Positions 35,635-44,903 of a stretch of 64,000 nt of DNA are shown here, piece after piece; positions within the stretch are counted from its first letter, which is position 1, and each line of letters begins with the position of its first letter. Location: the NCBI GenBank assembly GCA_035545735.1, contig DASZXS010000063.1, forward strand, positions 1-64,000. The letters run 5' to 3'. The position numbers were made by a program, and so were the translations under genes. This DNA comes from JAJYKC01 sp035545735 (GTDB lineage: Bacteria > Acidobacteriota > Terriglobia > Bryobacterales > Bryobacteraceae). Below the pieces are notes generated by a model. It was not told the origin of the DNA. It saw nothing but the letters and a program-made list of their open reading frames with translations, and did not search any database.

Positions 35635-36273
35635 ATGAATACAATCGATAACGCCTCGCTCTACGACGCGATCCTTTTTGACTTTGACGGTGTCCTGGTA
35701 GACAGCGAGCCCGTCCATTACCGCTGCTGGACCGAGATTCTTTCCGGCTTTGGCGTGTCGATGGACTGGCAGACCTATACCCGCGAGTGCGTCGGCGTGG
35801 CAGACCGGGCCATGTTCGCGAACCTGGTGGCCCAGTGGCCGGGCAAGTTTCAGATTGAGCAACTGGTGGAGGCGTACGAGCCGAAAAAGGCGCGCTTTCG
35901 AGCCATGATGATAGAGGAACTGCCGCTGGCCGCGGCGACGCAGGAACTGATTAAATCCCTAAACAGCTTCCCGTTAGCAGTTGTAAGTTCAAGTGGAAGA
36001 ACGGAAGTGGAGCCGATCCTGGAGGCGGCTGGCTTGCGGCCGTACTTCGCCACGTTGGTCTGCGGCTGGGAAGCCGGAGCGTTGAAGCCATCACCCGCGC
36101 CTTATTTGAAAGCGGCCGAGATTCTCGGAGCGAGCAGGCCGTTGGTGGTAGAAGATTCCGCGACCGGTGAGGCGAGCGCAAAAGCCGCTGGTTTTGACGT
36201 GTTGAGGGTAAAGTCGCCGGACGAAGTGGCGGATGCCGTGCGCCGGCAATTGCAGTGGGCCGGCGGTGAGTAG
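35635..36273 (+). CDS. HAD-superfamily phosphatase/phosphomutase-like protein (212 aa)
   Basis: Class I HAD motifs are present: DAILFDFDGVLVDSEPVH with nucleophile Asp, LAVVSSSGRTE, and EDSATGEASAKAAGF. The small helical cap makes it like beta-phosphoglucomutases or phosphoglycolate phosphatases. ATG 35635 is preferred because a frame back to 35563 would overlap the divergent SMP-30 gene. Confidence 0.88.
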   Translation: MNTIDNASLYDAILFDFDGVLVDSEPVHYRCWTEILSGFGVSMDWQTYTRECVGVADRAMFANLVAQWPGKFQIEQLVEAYEPKKARFRAMMIEELPLAAATQELIKSLNSFPLAVVSSSGRTEVEPILEAAGLRPYFATLVCGWEAGALKPSPAPYLKAAEILGASRPLVVEDSATGEASAKAAGFDVLRVKSPDEVADAVRRQLQWAGGE

Positions 36274-36326
36274 GTTCGTCGGTTCCGATAACATGTATTA
36301 TGTAAACTTCGCTGGCGGTCGACCCC

Positions 36327-37604
36327 TTGATTACCTCGCCCCAGATTCGCATCGCTTACCTCGTTAGCCAGTACCCCGCCGCCAACCACACTTTTGTCCT
36401 CCGGGAGATCCTCGGCCTTCGAGCGTTGGGCTTCGATGTCCGGGTCGCATCGGTACGAGCGACCGACCGGCCGCCCGCTGCCCAGACCCAGGCGGAACGC
36501 GCAGAACTCCAGTCGACCTTCTACATCAAACCCGCCGGCTTGCCTGGCTTTCTCCGCGCCCACGCGGCGACATGGTGGCGGCTGCCGGGCGGCTATCTAC
36601 GCGGACTTGCCGCCGCCATTCGCCTCGGCGCGCCGCACCCGCGCGACATCGGTTTCCATCTCGCATATTTCGCGCAGGCGGTGGTGTTTGGTAACTGGAT
36701 GCGGCGCCATGGTTTGACCCATGTTCATTCTCATTTTTCTTCCACCGTTGCCATGCTTGCCGCCCGCGTATTTTCTGTTACGTGGTCTGCCACTATTCAT
36801 GGGCCGGATGAGTTCAAGGACCCGAACCGCAACCATTTAAAAGAGAAATGTGCCAGCGCTCTGTTTCTCGTCACGATCAGCAATTTTGGGCGGGAGCAGC
36901 TTGAGCGTTCTTCCCTGCCTCAAGACCGGGACCGCATTGAAGTTTGCCGGCTCGGCGTTGATCTTTCGATGTTCACGCCGGCGCTTTTTCGCCCGCATCC
37001 GGAGGTTTTCGAGATCCTCTTCGTGGGCCGCCTTGCACCGGTGAAAGCCCCGCAAAACCTGATCGCCGCCGTGGGGGCGCTCATTCATGACGGCCGGCCG
37101 GTAAGGTTGCGTCTGGTGGGTGACGGCCCGCTGCGCGCCGATCTGGATCAGCAAGTTCAGGCGCAAAATCTCAAGGATCACGTTGTCCTCGAAGGTCCGC
37201 TCAACCAGGAGCGCGTTCAGGATAGGCTCCGCGCAGCCGACATTTTCGCCATGGCAAGTTTGGCCGAGGGCATTCCGGTCGCTCTTATGGAAGCGATGGC
37301 TATGGGGATTCCATGTATAGCCACTACTTTAGATGGAGTGTTCGAATTAATTGAAAATAAAGTAGATGGAATTCTCTGCCCGCCCGTGGACATCCACGCG
37401 CTGAGTCAGGCGATCGCGCAGTTGATGGACGCTCCGGCTCTTCGGCAGGAGCTGGGTAGGGCGGGCCGTCGCCGGGTCGCGGCAGAGTACGATATCTCCC
37501 GTAATATTAGCCAGTTGGCGGAGATTTTCAGAAGCTATTTATCAGATGCGCAAAAAGAGCTTCCGGCGGTACATCCACAAAAGGATGAGCCAGTAGGTCG
37601 TTAA
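36327..37604 (+). CDS. Family 4 glycosyltransferase (425 aa)
   Basis: The GT-B fold is recognised by IRIAYLVSQYPAANHTFVLRE, HVHSHFSSTVAMLA, TIHGPDEFKDPN and the donor-site region FVGRLAPVKAPQNL and ALMEAMAMGIPCIATT with its conserved Glu. Translation begins at TTG 36327 (protein MITSPQIRIAYL); no ATG lies nearby. The region near 37309-37372 uses AT-rich codons unlike the rest of the gene. The C-terminus overlaps the convergent acyltransferase gene by 63 nt. Acceptor and sugar are unknown. Confidence 0.88.
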   Translation: MITSPQIRIAYLVSQYPAANHTFVLREILGLRALGFDVRVASVRATDRPPAAQTQAERAELQSTFYIKPAGLPGFLRAHAATWWRLPGGYLRGLAAAIRLGAPHPRDIGFHLAYFAQAVVFGNWMRRHGLTHVHSHFSSTVAMLAARVFSVTWSATIHGPDEFKDPNRNHLKEKCASALFLVTISNFGREQLERSSLPQDRDRIEVCRLGVDLSMFTPALFRPHPEVFEILFVGRLAPVKAPQNLIAAVGALIHDGRPVRLRLVGDGPLRADLDQQVQAQNLKDHVVLEGPLNQERVQDRLRAADIFAMASLAEGIPVALMEAMAMGIPCIATTLDGVFELIENKVDGILCPPVDIHALSQAIAQLMDAPALRQELGRAGRRRVAAEYDISRNISQLAEIFRSYLSDAQKELPAVHPQKDEPVGR

Positions 37605-38765
37605 GGTAGCGATCCCCAGCATAAGGGGGGCGAGCGCGACGCCAAAGATCTGGAACGTGCGCTCCCCAAGGTGGATCACGAACGAATTCCGGATAAACGG
37701 ACCGAGCGGCCCGTCCGCAAGCAGGTACGCGGCGATGGAGTTCATGCCTACCACGACCAGCGGGAATGCCCACTTGTCGCGGCCCGGGCCAAAGAGCCAG
37801 CAGAACCCGGCGAGCATCAGGAAGCAGATCCCGCCGCTGAACAGAGTCCATGCCGGTGTCCAGATCCGCTTCACTACCGGGCAGATGCCCGTGAAGTGGA
37901 GGAACAGCCCGGCGGCAACACAGGCGATGCCGGTGACAATCAATTGCTTCCAGGGGATCCGCGGCGCGGTGGAGCGAAGCCATCGGCCCGCGATCAATCC
38001 GAGGATCATGGTTCCGAGCGTCGGAATGAAGCTCAATGTGAGATAGCCGCCGCCATTGAACGCGAACGGCTTGGGGCGAGGCAGCACATTGAGAAACCAA
38101 ACATCGAACGCCTGACCCAGATTGCTGTTCTTGTTCCAATGCGAGGCGAAGCCGGTGAAATTGTGGCTCCAGTTGAGCGGCACGCCGACGGCCTGCCAGT
38201 CGAAGTTCGGTCCCGGCGCCGGGTATAAAGCCCAGGCGAGCCAGTAGCCGAACAGGATCGCCGAAAGCGCGCCCCAGTGCCAGCGTTCCGATTTGAATCC
38301 CAACAGAAAGAGGAACACGTACCCCAGCCCGATTTGAGTGAGCGTATCTTCAAACGTGAAATTCGTCTGGGGACTGTGCTGGGAGCGGAGGAAGATGCCG
38401 AGCGCGATCAAGAGCAGGGCGCGCCACACGGCATGCATGGTCATAAAACGCCGGGTCTGCCCCTTCGCCAACCGGCTGGCGATCGAATACGGCAGCGCCA
38501 AGCCGACCAGGAATGAGAACGAGGGTTGAATCATGTCGTGCAGCGAGCAGCCGGCCCATTCGACGTGACTCTGGTTGAAGCCGAGGACAGCCCAGAACCA
38601 GTTGCCGGGAAAAGATTCGGCGACGTAGGCCAAGCGCAGCACCTCCGCCATCATGAGCACCATGACAAAGCCGCGATAGGCATCGATGGCCAGATTGCGC
38701 GCCGCCGGCGGCGACACGCGGACGGTCTCCCGCGCCGCGGGATCCGGCTTGAGAACAGCCTGCAT
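37542..38765 (-). CDS. Multi-pass acyltransferase of the HGSNAT/DUF5009 type (407 aa)
   Basis: About ten hydrophobic segments are spread over the protein. The N-terminal pattern NLAIDAYRGFVMVLMMAEVLRL, then HVEWAGCSLHDMIQPSFSFLVGLALPYSI, is typical of DUF5009/heparan-alpha-glucosaminide N-acetyltransferase homologues. These transfer acetyl groups to sugars across the membrane. The ATG has GAGGGA 9 nt upstream. Confidence 0.85.
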   Translation of the reverse strand: MQAVLKPDPAARETVRVSPPAARNLAIDAYRGFVMVLMMAEVLRLAYVAESFPGNWFWAVLGFNQSHVEWAGCSLHDMIQPSFSFLVGLALPYSIASRLAKGQTRRFMTMHAVWRALLLIALGIFLRSQHSPQTNFTFEDTLTQIGLGYVFLFLLGFKSERWHWGALSAILFGYWLAWALYPAPGPNFDWQAVGVPLNWSHNFTGFASHWNKNSNLGQAFDVWFLNVLPRPKPFAFNGGGYLTLSFIPTLGTMILGLIAGRWLRSTAPRIPWKQLIVTGIACVAAGLFLHFTGICPVVKRIWTPAWTLFSGGICFLMLAGFCWLFGPGRDKWAFPLVVVGMNSIAAYLLADGPLGPFIRNSFVIHLGERTFQIFGVALAPLMLGIATLTTYWLILLWMYRRKLFLRI

Positions 38766-38828
38766 TACGTGTTCCCTCTTTCCAAACGATAGAGTCTAAA
38801 ATTACGGTACAACCAGCATACGCGAGAT

Positions 38829-40247
38829 TCACACATAGGGAAACGGGGCTGGGTTGAGCGCGGTTTTCTGCTTTCCGGACACGGCGATGCGCTGCTGGAG
38901 GCGTTCTCTCAATTGCGGCGCGACGCCGCGAATCGCCGCCCGACCGGCGAGGTTGACATGCTGACCTGGATCGGCTGCCAGGTCGTAGACCATGTATTCC
39001 GAATATACGTCCGAAGTACGCACCGCTTTCCAACCCGCCGGTTTCGGCGCCGCCACGGCATAGGTATACTCCGGCGTACGGAGCACCCGGCCGCTGACGA
39101 ACTCGCTCATCTCGACGTATGCCTCGTTGCGCCAGTCCTCTATTTTGCGATCGAGGAGAGGTAAGAAACTGCGTCCCTCCATGGCGGCGGGCGCGGTGAT
39201 TCCCGCTGCCGCCAGAAGAGAGGGAGCGATATCGACGTGGCTCACCAGCTCTTGAATCTCGATAGAGCGATCAAAGCCTGGACCTTGCATCACAAGAGGG
39301 ACGTGGATGGAGCTTTCATGCGGGCTCCGCTTGTACTCCGTGTTGCGGGTCTTGAAATGACAACCGTGGTCGCTCACAAAAGCGACGATGGTTTCCCGAT
39401 CGCGGCCTCCGGCCTGGAGAGCGGTGAGAAGTTTGCCGACTTCATCGTCAATATTGGCGGCGCACGCGTAATAATCGCCAAGCTGGCTCGGCCAGGAGCC
39501 CGGAAGAGGCGCCAAATCGGGTGGAACGAACGGATTCCGGAAACGGCCCTCATATCCGCGCGGAGGCATGAAGCGGTCCACATCGTTCTGATGGTGAGCG
39601 TTCAGGTAAGAGACCACCAAAAGAAACGGCGCGTCTCCCGGATCCTGGAGAAAGCGGACGGCGCGCGACGTGATGAAGCTTTCGCGATAGAGGCCGGCGA
39701 ACGGAAGGGGTTTTCCGTCGCGGTCAAAGAGCGCGCCTTCGTAGGGATGAGAAATGAGTTCCAGAACATTCGCGGCTTCCCACAGATCGAGAAAACCGCC
39801 CCGGTATTCCGGCGCCACCGGACCGTTTTCGGTGACCGGCGCGAGATGCCATTTCCCGACGTAGTTCGCCGTATAGCCCGCCCCGCGCAGCACGGAGGCA
39901 AGCGTGACCGCGTCCTTTGGAAGCTCGATGCCATTGCGCCACACGCCGTGGCTTTGGGGATACTGGCCTGTGAAGATACACGCACGCGCGGGAGCGCAAA
40001 CCGGTTGATTGGAGATAGCCGAACGAAAGAGCGTTCCACGCCGCGCCATCCTGTCGAGATGGGGCGTGAACCGCATCGGGTTCAACCCCATGGCTCCTAT
40101 GTTGTCCCAGCGGAACTGGTCCGAAATGATCAGGACGATGTTTGGACGGCTGGCCGGTTGAGGCCCTGGCGTCGCCGCCGCAACCAGGGGAGCCAGCGCG
40201 GCGGTAGAGGTTTTTAGAAGAGCTCTGCGGTTCAAGCTGTCAGGCAA
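38829..40247 (-). CDS. Type I sulfatase, Cys-type, Tat-exported (472 aa)
   Basis: The sulfatase core is IVLIISDQFRWDNIG and the formylglycine motif CAPARACIFTGQ, with modifiable Cys84 in C-x-P-x-R. An RR signal (NRRALLKTSTAALAPLVAAA) points to Tat export. Translation starts at TTG 40247 or a second TTG at 40235 in the same frame. The enzyme needs FGE maturation. The FGE-like domain at 17932-19290 lacks the FGE cysteines, so the true FGE must lie elsewhere. A sulfated polysaccharide substrate is likely. Confidence 0.88.
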   Translation of the reverse strand: MPDSLNRRALLKTSTAALAPLVAAATPGPQPASRPNIVLIISDQFRWDNIGAMGLNPMRFTPHLDRMARRGTLFRSAISNQPVCAPARACIFTGQYPQSHGVWRNGIELPKDAVTLASVLRGAGYTANYVGKWHLAPVTENGPVAPEYRGGFLDLWEAANVLELISHPYEGALFDRDGKPLPFAGLYRESFITSRAVRFLQDPGDAPFLLVVSYLNAHHQNDVDRFMPPRGYEGRFRNPFVPPDLAPLPGSWPSQLGDYYACAANIDDEVGKLLTALQAGGRDRETIVAFVSDHGCHFKTRNTEYKRSPHESSIHVPLVMQGPGFDRSIEIQELVSHVDIAPSLLAAAGITAPAAMEGRSFLPLLDRKIEDWRNEAYVEMSEFVSGRVLRTPEYTYAVAAPKPAGWKAVRTSDVYSEYMVYDLAADPGQHVNLAGRAAIRGVAPQLRERLQQRIAVSGKQKTALNPAPFPYV

Positions 40248-40358
40248 GCTTTTCCAGCTTATCGCGCGGAGGAATGCCCCGGGAGAGTTCCGGCTCTTAT
40301 TCTTCCCGCAGCGGCATCACCCGCGGCGCTCCCGGAAAAAGCTTGAAAGATTCCGCGT

Positions 40359-43256
40359 CTAGAACGCAAAACGGAGTTGCAGTTCGATGCGGCGATTATT
40401 CGCCGTCGTGGCTCCCCATCCGCTTGCCAGCGCCGTGGATTGTCCAAAAAGGGTTGCCCCGAGCACGTTCACCGGCGGAGCAAGGTTCACGTTGTTGAAC
40501 AGATTCCGCGCCTGAACGCCTACCGTGAGATTGTATCTGCGGTCGCTGGACGGTCCGCCCATTCCTCCGCCTCCACCGCCGAAGAGGCTACCGCCGTGCC
40601 GGCCACCTCCACCTCCGGCGCCTCGCCCGCCGGCTCCGCTGGTCTCCGGACCGAAGCCGAAGGTTTTGCTGAGGCGCACGTTAAAGGAAAAGAAGCCGGG
40701 CCCATCCCCGAGATTGCGCGGGATGATGGTCTCACCGGGGAGCGGATTTGGATTCAGCAGACCGTAAGGCGTGCTGATTGCGTTCGTATCGCCGGGGCCG
40801 GCATAGGAAGGCCGTTGATTCAGTATCCCGCTGCCGATCATGTCCTGCGGGATCAGAATGTTAAACGGCCGCGAGGACTGGTACACCACGAACGGGCTGA
40901 GGCGAATATTCCAGCGCGAATTCACGGAGCCGCCGATAAACACCCGGTGGTTCACGTTGAGCGCAGAGACGCCGTAGTCGGCGGCAACATTATAGGGATC
41001 GGACACCGGGGAAGCCGAATCCGACGTGCTGTTCGCAACGTTGTAGGTATAGTTGCCGAACATCGCGAAGTTCCGGTTGATGCGGCTGTTGATGTTCACC
41101 ATCACCTGCCGCTGGCGGAAGAAGCCGGTCGATTCAATCTGATTGATCTGCCCTGTTCCATTGACGGCCAGGTACGGATAGACCGGGGCGCCCGCCGCGA
41201 ACGTACCCGGCAGGGGCGCATTGATGTCGCGAGAAAGAAGCAGATGAACGCCGCGTGAATCAAGGTAGTTCACCGACATCGTGGTATTCCACGGAAGCTG
41301 CCGCTCCACGCCAACCGCCGACTGCATGATGTAGGGAGTGCGGACATGTTTATCGATGGTCGTGATGTTAGTCTGGCTGACCGCATCGCCGATCGGGCAG
41401 GTATTTGCGGTTAAACCGGCGGCGAAATTTGGAAAACAGGACGGGTACGATTGCAGAAATTGCTGCTGCCTCACGCCGTTGTAACGCTCGGCCTCCAGAG
41501 TGTAACTCTCATCGAACCGGGAATAGAACATTCCCCAGCCGCCGCGGAAAACGGTCTTCGGACGCCGGCTCCCTTTGTGCTCACCCGGGGCCCAGGCAAA
41601 GCCGAAGCGCGGGGCAAAATCGTGGTTGTCGGTGATGTTGTTCTGGAGTTCGTAGCGCAGGCCGAAGCTCAATGTGAGGTTCGGCTTCACGCGCCAGTCG
41701 TCCTGCGCGAACAGACCAACGTCGAAGTATCCAACGGAGGCAAGCGGCGTTCCCTGGGTAAGACTGAACTGCGATGGGCCGGCGCAAGTGAGACGAGTGG
41801 GATCTGTGCACATGCCGTAGATCTGCGCCGCGGTGTAGCCCTGGTTTTGGAGGTCCAAAGTTTGCGCGTAGGTGTCCAGAGAGTAGAAAGTGTAGGAGCC
41901 GTTATAGTTCGCTCGCGAGATGCTGTCTTCCGTGATGCCCCGCGTACGGATTCCGAACTTCAAGGAGTGCGAGCCCGAAGCGTAGGTGGTGTAGTTTTGC
42001 AACTCGTAGTTATTCTGCGCATTGCTGGATAGGCCGGACCGCGCGCCGCCGCTGGTGAAGGCGCCCTGGACGATTAAAGCCGGGGCTGTGGATGCCGGGT
42101 CGCTGCCGTTGCTCTGGCGGTAGTACTGGAAGCGCGTCTCGTTAATCGTCTTCGGATTCACGACGAAGGTGTCGGTGACTTGCACGGTCTGTTCGGTGTC
42201 CAGGTTGGCATAGGCCTGGCTGGCCAGCGTGAGACCGCCAACGCCAAAGCCCTGCTGGTCATCCCGCCGGAAACGATAGCGCAGCATGAGGGTGTTGTTC
42301 GTGCTGATCTGATAATCGATACGGGGGCTAATCGAAGTGCGGCGCTGCGGCGTCGGGAGGGTTTGGTCGAACGCCGTTGGCAGGAACTGGTCGTTCAAAG
42401 TCAGGGCATTGACAACCGCCGTGTCGTCGATTTCCCGGCGTTCGAAGTCAAAGAACACCGATGCCTTCTTGCTTAGAGAGCCGGAAAGGTTTCCGCCGTA
42501 TTGCCGCGACTGGTAGTCGGGCGTGACGGTCGAAAAGGGATTCCGGGCATTCAAGATCTGATCGCCGCCATTGAAGAACGCGCTGCCATGCCAGGAATCG
42601 GTGCCGGGTTTGGTCAGGATCTCGATCCGGCCATATCCGAGCTTGTTGTACTCGGAAGAGAAAGGGTTCTGGTTGATGCGGATTTCACGAATAGAGCTTT
42701 TCGGCGGAAGAGTGCCGCCGGTAAAGCCGTCAATGTAGATCTGGCCTCCGTCGGGGCCCGCGGACGGGCCGGCAAGAGCCTGCAGGTCGTCCGACATTTC
42801 ATCGGGGTCGTCGGAGAGCGCGTCCAGTTCGTCGCCTCGCAGGACGATGGCGCCGGCGTTGGCATCGGCGCTGACGCTGACCTCGGGGCCAGTGTTCTCA
42901 TGCACGGTAACCTGCTGATTTTCAAGCACGACATCAAGGGTCAGGTTGGCGGTTTGGACGTTGGCGGTGGAGAGGTCCACGAGCGCGGCATTCACCTGTT
43001 TTAACCCGGGGGCCGCCGCCTGCACGGACCAGATACCCGAAGCGAGACCGGGAATCGAATACGATCCGTCGTTGCCGGAAGTGGCGATTTTCACCGAGCC
43101 GTCCGGACCGGTCGCGGTAACTTTCGCGCCGGGAATCACCGCGCCGGAGTTGTCGGAAACACGGCCCTTGATGAGTCCAGCGCCGGTCTGCGCAAAAACC
43201 GCCGCGGCCGTGAAAAAGAAAAAGATGATAGTTGCACAACTGAACTTACGAAACAC
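40359..43256 (-). CDS. Second Oar-like TonB-dependent receptor (965 aa)
   Basis: A signal peptide and a carboxypeptidase-regulatory-like domain (LIKGRVSDNSGAVIPGAKV) are followed by a plug (LRGDELDALSDDPDEM, GYGRIEILTKPG) and a barrel that ends in RIELQLRFAF. GTG 43256 has AGGAGA upstream. Between two late strands (about 40545-40660) there is a Gly/Arg-rich insert (SGAGGRGAGGGGG). It is transcribed together with a DUF5666 protein that starts the operon 25 nt upstream and has a similar Gly-rich run. Confidence 0.9.
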   Translation of the reverse strand: MFRKFSCATIIFFFFTAAAVFAQTGAGLIKGRVSDNSGAVIPGAKVTATGPDGSVKIATSGNDGSYSIPGLASGIWSVQAAAPGLKQVNAALVDLSTANVQTANLTLDVVLENQQVTVHENTGPEVSVSADANAGAIVLRGDELDALSDDPDEMSDDLQALAGPSAGPDGGQIYIDGFTGGTLPPKSSIREIRINQNPFSSEYNKLGYGRIEILTKPGTDSWHGSAFFNGGDQILNARNPFSTVTPDYQSRQYGGNLSGSLSKKASVFFDFERREIDDTAVVNALTLNDQFLPTAFDQTLPTPQRRTSISPRIDYQISTNNTLMLRYRFRRDDQQGFGVGGLTLASQAYANLDTEQTVQVTDTFVVNPKTINETRFQYYRQSNGSDPASTAPALIVQGAFTSGGARSGLSSNAQNNYELQNYTTYASGSHSLKFGIRTRGITEDSISRANYNGSYTFYSLDTYAQTLDLQNQGYTAAQIYGMCTDPTRLTCAGPSQFSLTQGTPLASVGYFDVGLFAQDDWRVKPNLTLSFGLRYELQNNITDNHDFAPRFGFAWAPGEHKGSRRPKTVFRGGWGMFYSRFDESYTLEAERYNGVRQQQFLQSYPSCFPNFAAGLTANTCPIGDAVSQTNITTIDKHVRTPYIMQSAVGVERQLPWNTTMSVNYLDSRGVHLLLSRDINAPLPGTFAAGAPVYPYLAVNGTGQINQIESTGFFRQRQVMVNINSRINRNFAMFGNYTYNVANSTSDSASPVSDPYNVAADYGVSALNVNHRVFIGGSVNSRWNIRLSPFVVYQSSRPFNILIPQDMIGSGILNQRPSYAGPGDTNAISTPYGLLNPNPLPGETIIPRNLGDGPGFFSFNVRLSKTFGFGPETSGAGGRGAGGGGGRHGGSLFGGGGGGMGGPSSDRRYNLTVGVQARNLFNNVNLAPPVNVLGATLFGQSTALASGWGATTANNRRIELQLRFAF

Positions 43257-43281
43257 TCTGATCTCCTGTGATCCGGCGCAT

Positions 43282-44448
43282 TTATTCGGCCGGTGCTGAT
43301 GCTTCCATGCTCCAGTCGCCGAGATTTACCTCGCCGGAGTTCCCGCGCGGAGCGGCGGCGAGGAATGGCTCCACGCCCGCGACGACTCGAAACGCGGTAA
43401 TACTTGACGGATCGTCTCCCTTCGAACTGGAAAGAATTAATGCATTACCTGGTTTCAACTCGCCCAGATTCAACGCGGGCATTCGCTCCAATAGCTGACG
43501 AAGGTCGAAATTTCCACTGCCTCGCGGACGGCTACCGGATGCGGAGGCTGTTTCCCCCCCGCCGTTTCGCCGGCCCGCGCCGCCCGCTGCTCCCTGGCCT
43601 TCCCCGCCCCCCTCGGCGCTGCGATGCAGGCGCTGGGCCATCATAGCCGCCATCTCCGGCGGCAGCCGGCGCAGCAAAGTCTCCGGCTTAACATGAACGG
43701 TAACGGTCTTCTTGCCGGGTAACTCCGAGACCGTTAGGGTGTTCGACGAGGCATCGACGGAAACGACAGTTGCGGCAATCGTTTGAAAGGCGCCGGAATA
43801 AATCTGCTCCACTTGAACACGAGTGCCGTCCGCCGATCGGTCACCCATCACGTGAACTTCATCGCCCACTTTCAAGTCGGTCCAAGCGCTGGGGCGCGCA
43901 TTGGCCGAACTCATCGAATCGGGGGCGTAGCGGCGGTAGGTGGTCTTGTCGGAAAAGGCGAGCGTGACAACTTTCAGCCCTTCGCGCGAGCGCTGCGAGA
44001 TTGTAATTTCCTTCGACGCGGGATCGACGCTGGCGATCGTACCTGTTAGCCCGCGCGTCTGCCATTCCGTTCGCTCTTGCTGAGCCTTCTGGGCAACATC
44101 GCCCTTCGCCATGACGTAAACAAGGGTTGCCGCTATCGTCGAGCCATCCGAGTCCATCTGGCCGCGCGCCAGGACACGATCCCCGACCGAAATATCACCG
44201 GCTGTGATCTTAACGAACTTGTGGGGATCTTTTTCCCCCGGCGGCACTCGCATGACGCGGGCGCCGTCGGCAATCGTCACCGTGGCGGCGCCGCCATTGT
44301 CGGGCTTTATGCTGAGCTTGTGAGCGGCCCCGTCCACCGCGGTAACCTCGCCGCTGACCCTCGGCTGCGGCTTTTTTACCTCAGTTTGCGCAACGAGGAC
44401 GAAGGACGAACTGACCGCCAGGAGGGCGGAAATATAGACCGATCGCAT
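43282..44448 (-). CDS. Exported DUF5666-repeat protein (388 aa)
   Basis: A signal peptide (RSVYISALLAVSSSFVLVAQ) is followed by three small OB/beta-type repeats (VSGEVTAVDGAAHKLSI, LTGTIASVDPASKEITI, IAATVVSVDASSNTLTV), as in DUF5666 proteins. Residues about 270-310 are Gly/Arg-rich. The function is unknown. Proteins of this type accompany Oar-like receptors here and probably interact with them at the envelope (inference). Confidence 0.8.
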   Translation of the reverse strand: MRSVYISALLAVSSSFVLVAQTEVKKPQPRVSGEVTAVDGAAHKLSIKPDNGGAATVTIADGARVMRVPPGEKDPHKFVKITAGDISVGDRVLARGQMDSDGSTIAATLVYVMAKGDVAQKAQQERTEWQTRGLTGTIASVDPASKEITISQRSREGLKVVTLAFSDKTTYRRYAPDSMSSANARPSAWTDLKVGDEVHVMGDRSADGTRVQVEQIYSGAFQTIAATVVSVDASSNTLTVSELPGKKTVTVHVKPETLLRRLPPEMAAMMAQRLHRSAEGGGEGQGAAGGAGRRNGGGETASASGSRPRGSGNFDLRQLLERMPALNLGELKPGNALILSSSKGDDPSSITAFRVVAGVEPFLAAAPRGNSGEVNLGDWSMEASAPAE

Positions 44449-44526
44449 TAAAAAGAAAGGCGATCGGAAAGGCTGTCTGGTTACCCGTTTGCGTCAGGAA
44501 ATGTAAAAGCGAATCGGTCCACCGGC

Positions 44527-44853
44527 CTAGTCCTGCGGGTTCGCTTCGCTCGATATCACCAGTTCGTTGTTGACGCTGGTAACGCCGGACACTTTTTTTG
44601 CGAGTTTCCCCGCTTTTTCTTTCGCCTTTTTCCCGGCCACCCGCCCCTTCAGGGTGACAACGCCATTCTGGACGTCCACTTCGAGGGCGGCGCCCTTCAC
44701 CACGGCGTCGTCCGCGAGTTTTCGCCGCACATGGTCGTGAATGGCATCGTCGGAAACCGGAGCGTGCTGTTTCTTTTCGAAGGCCCAGGAATTGGGGGCA
44801 ACGGAGGCAAATAGCGCGAAAGCGAGCAAAAGCGTTAAAAACGAACGAAGCAT
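44527..44853 (-). CDS. Exported BON-domain protein (108 aa)
   Basis: A signal peptide (LRSFLTLLLAFALFASVA) precedes one BON domain (DAIHDHVRRKLADDAVV, LEVDVQNGVVTLKGRV, VSGVTSVNNELVI). BON domains bind phospholipids or contribute to envelope stability. GGGAT lies upstream of the ATG. Confidence 0.85.
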   Translation of the reverse strand: MLRSFLTLLLAFALFASVAPNSWAFEKKQHAPVSDDAIHDHVRRKLADDAVVKGAALEVDVQNGVVTLKGRVAGKKAKEKAGKLAKKVSGVTSVNNELVISSEANPQD

Positions 44854-44903
44854 TTATCCCAATTGTAGTACGGAGAAACGCTCCGTTTGCATTTCAGGCG
44901 GGG

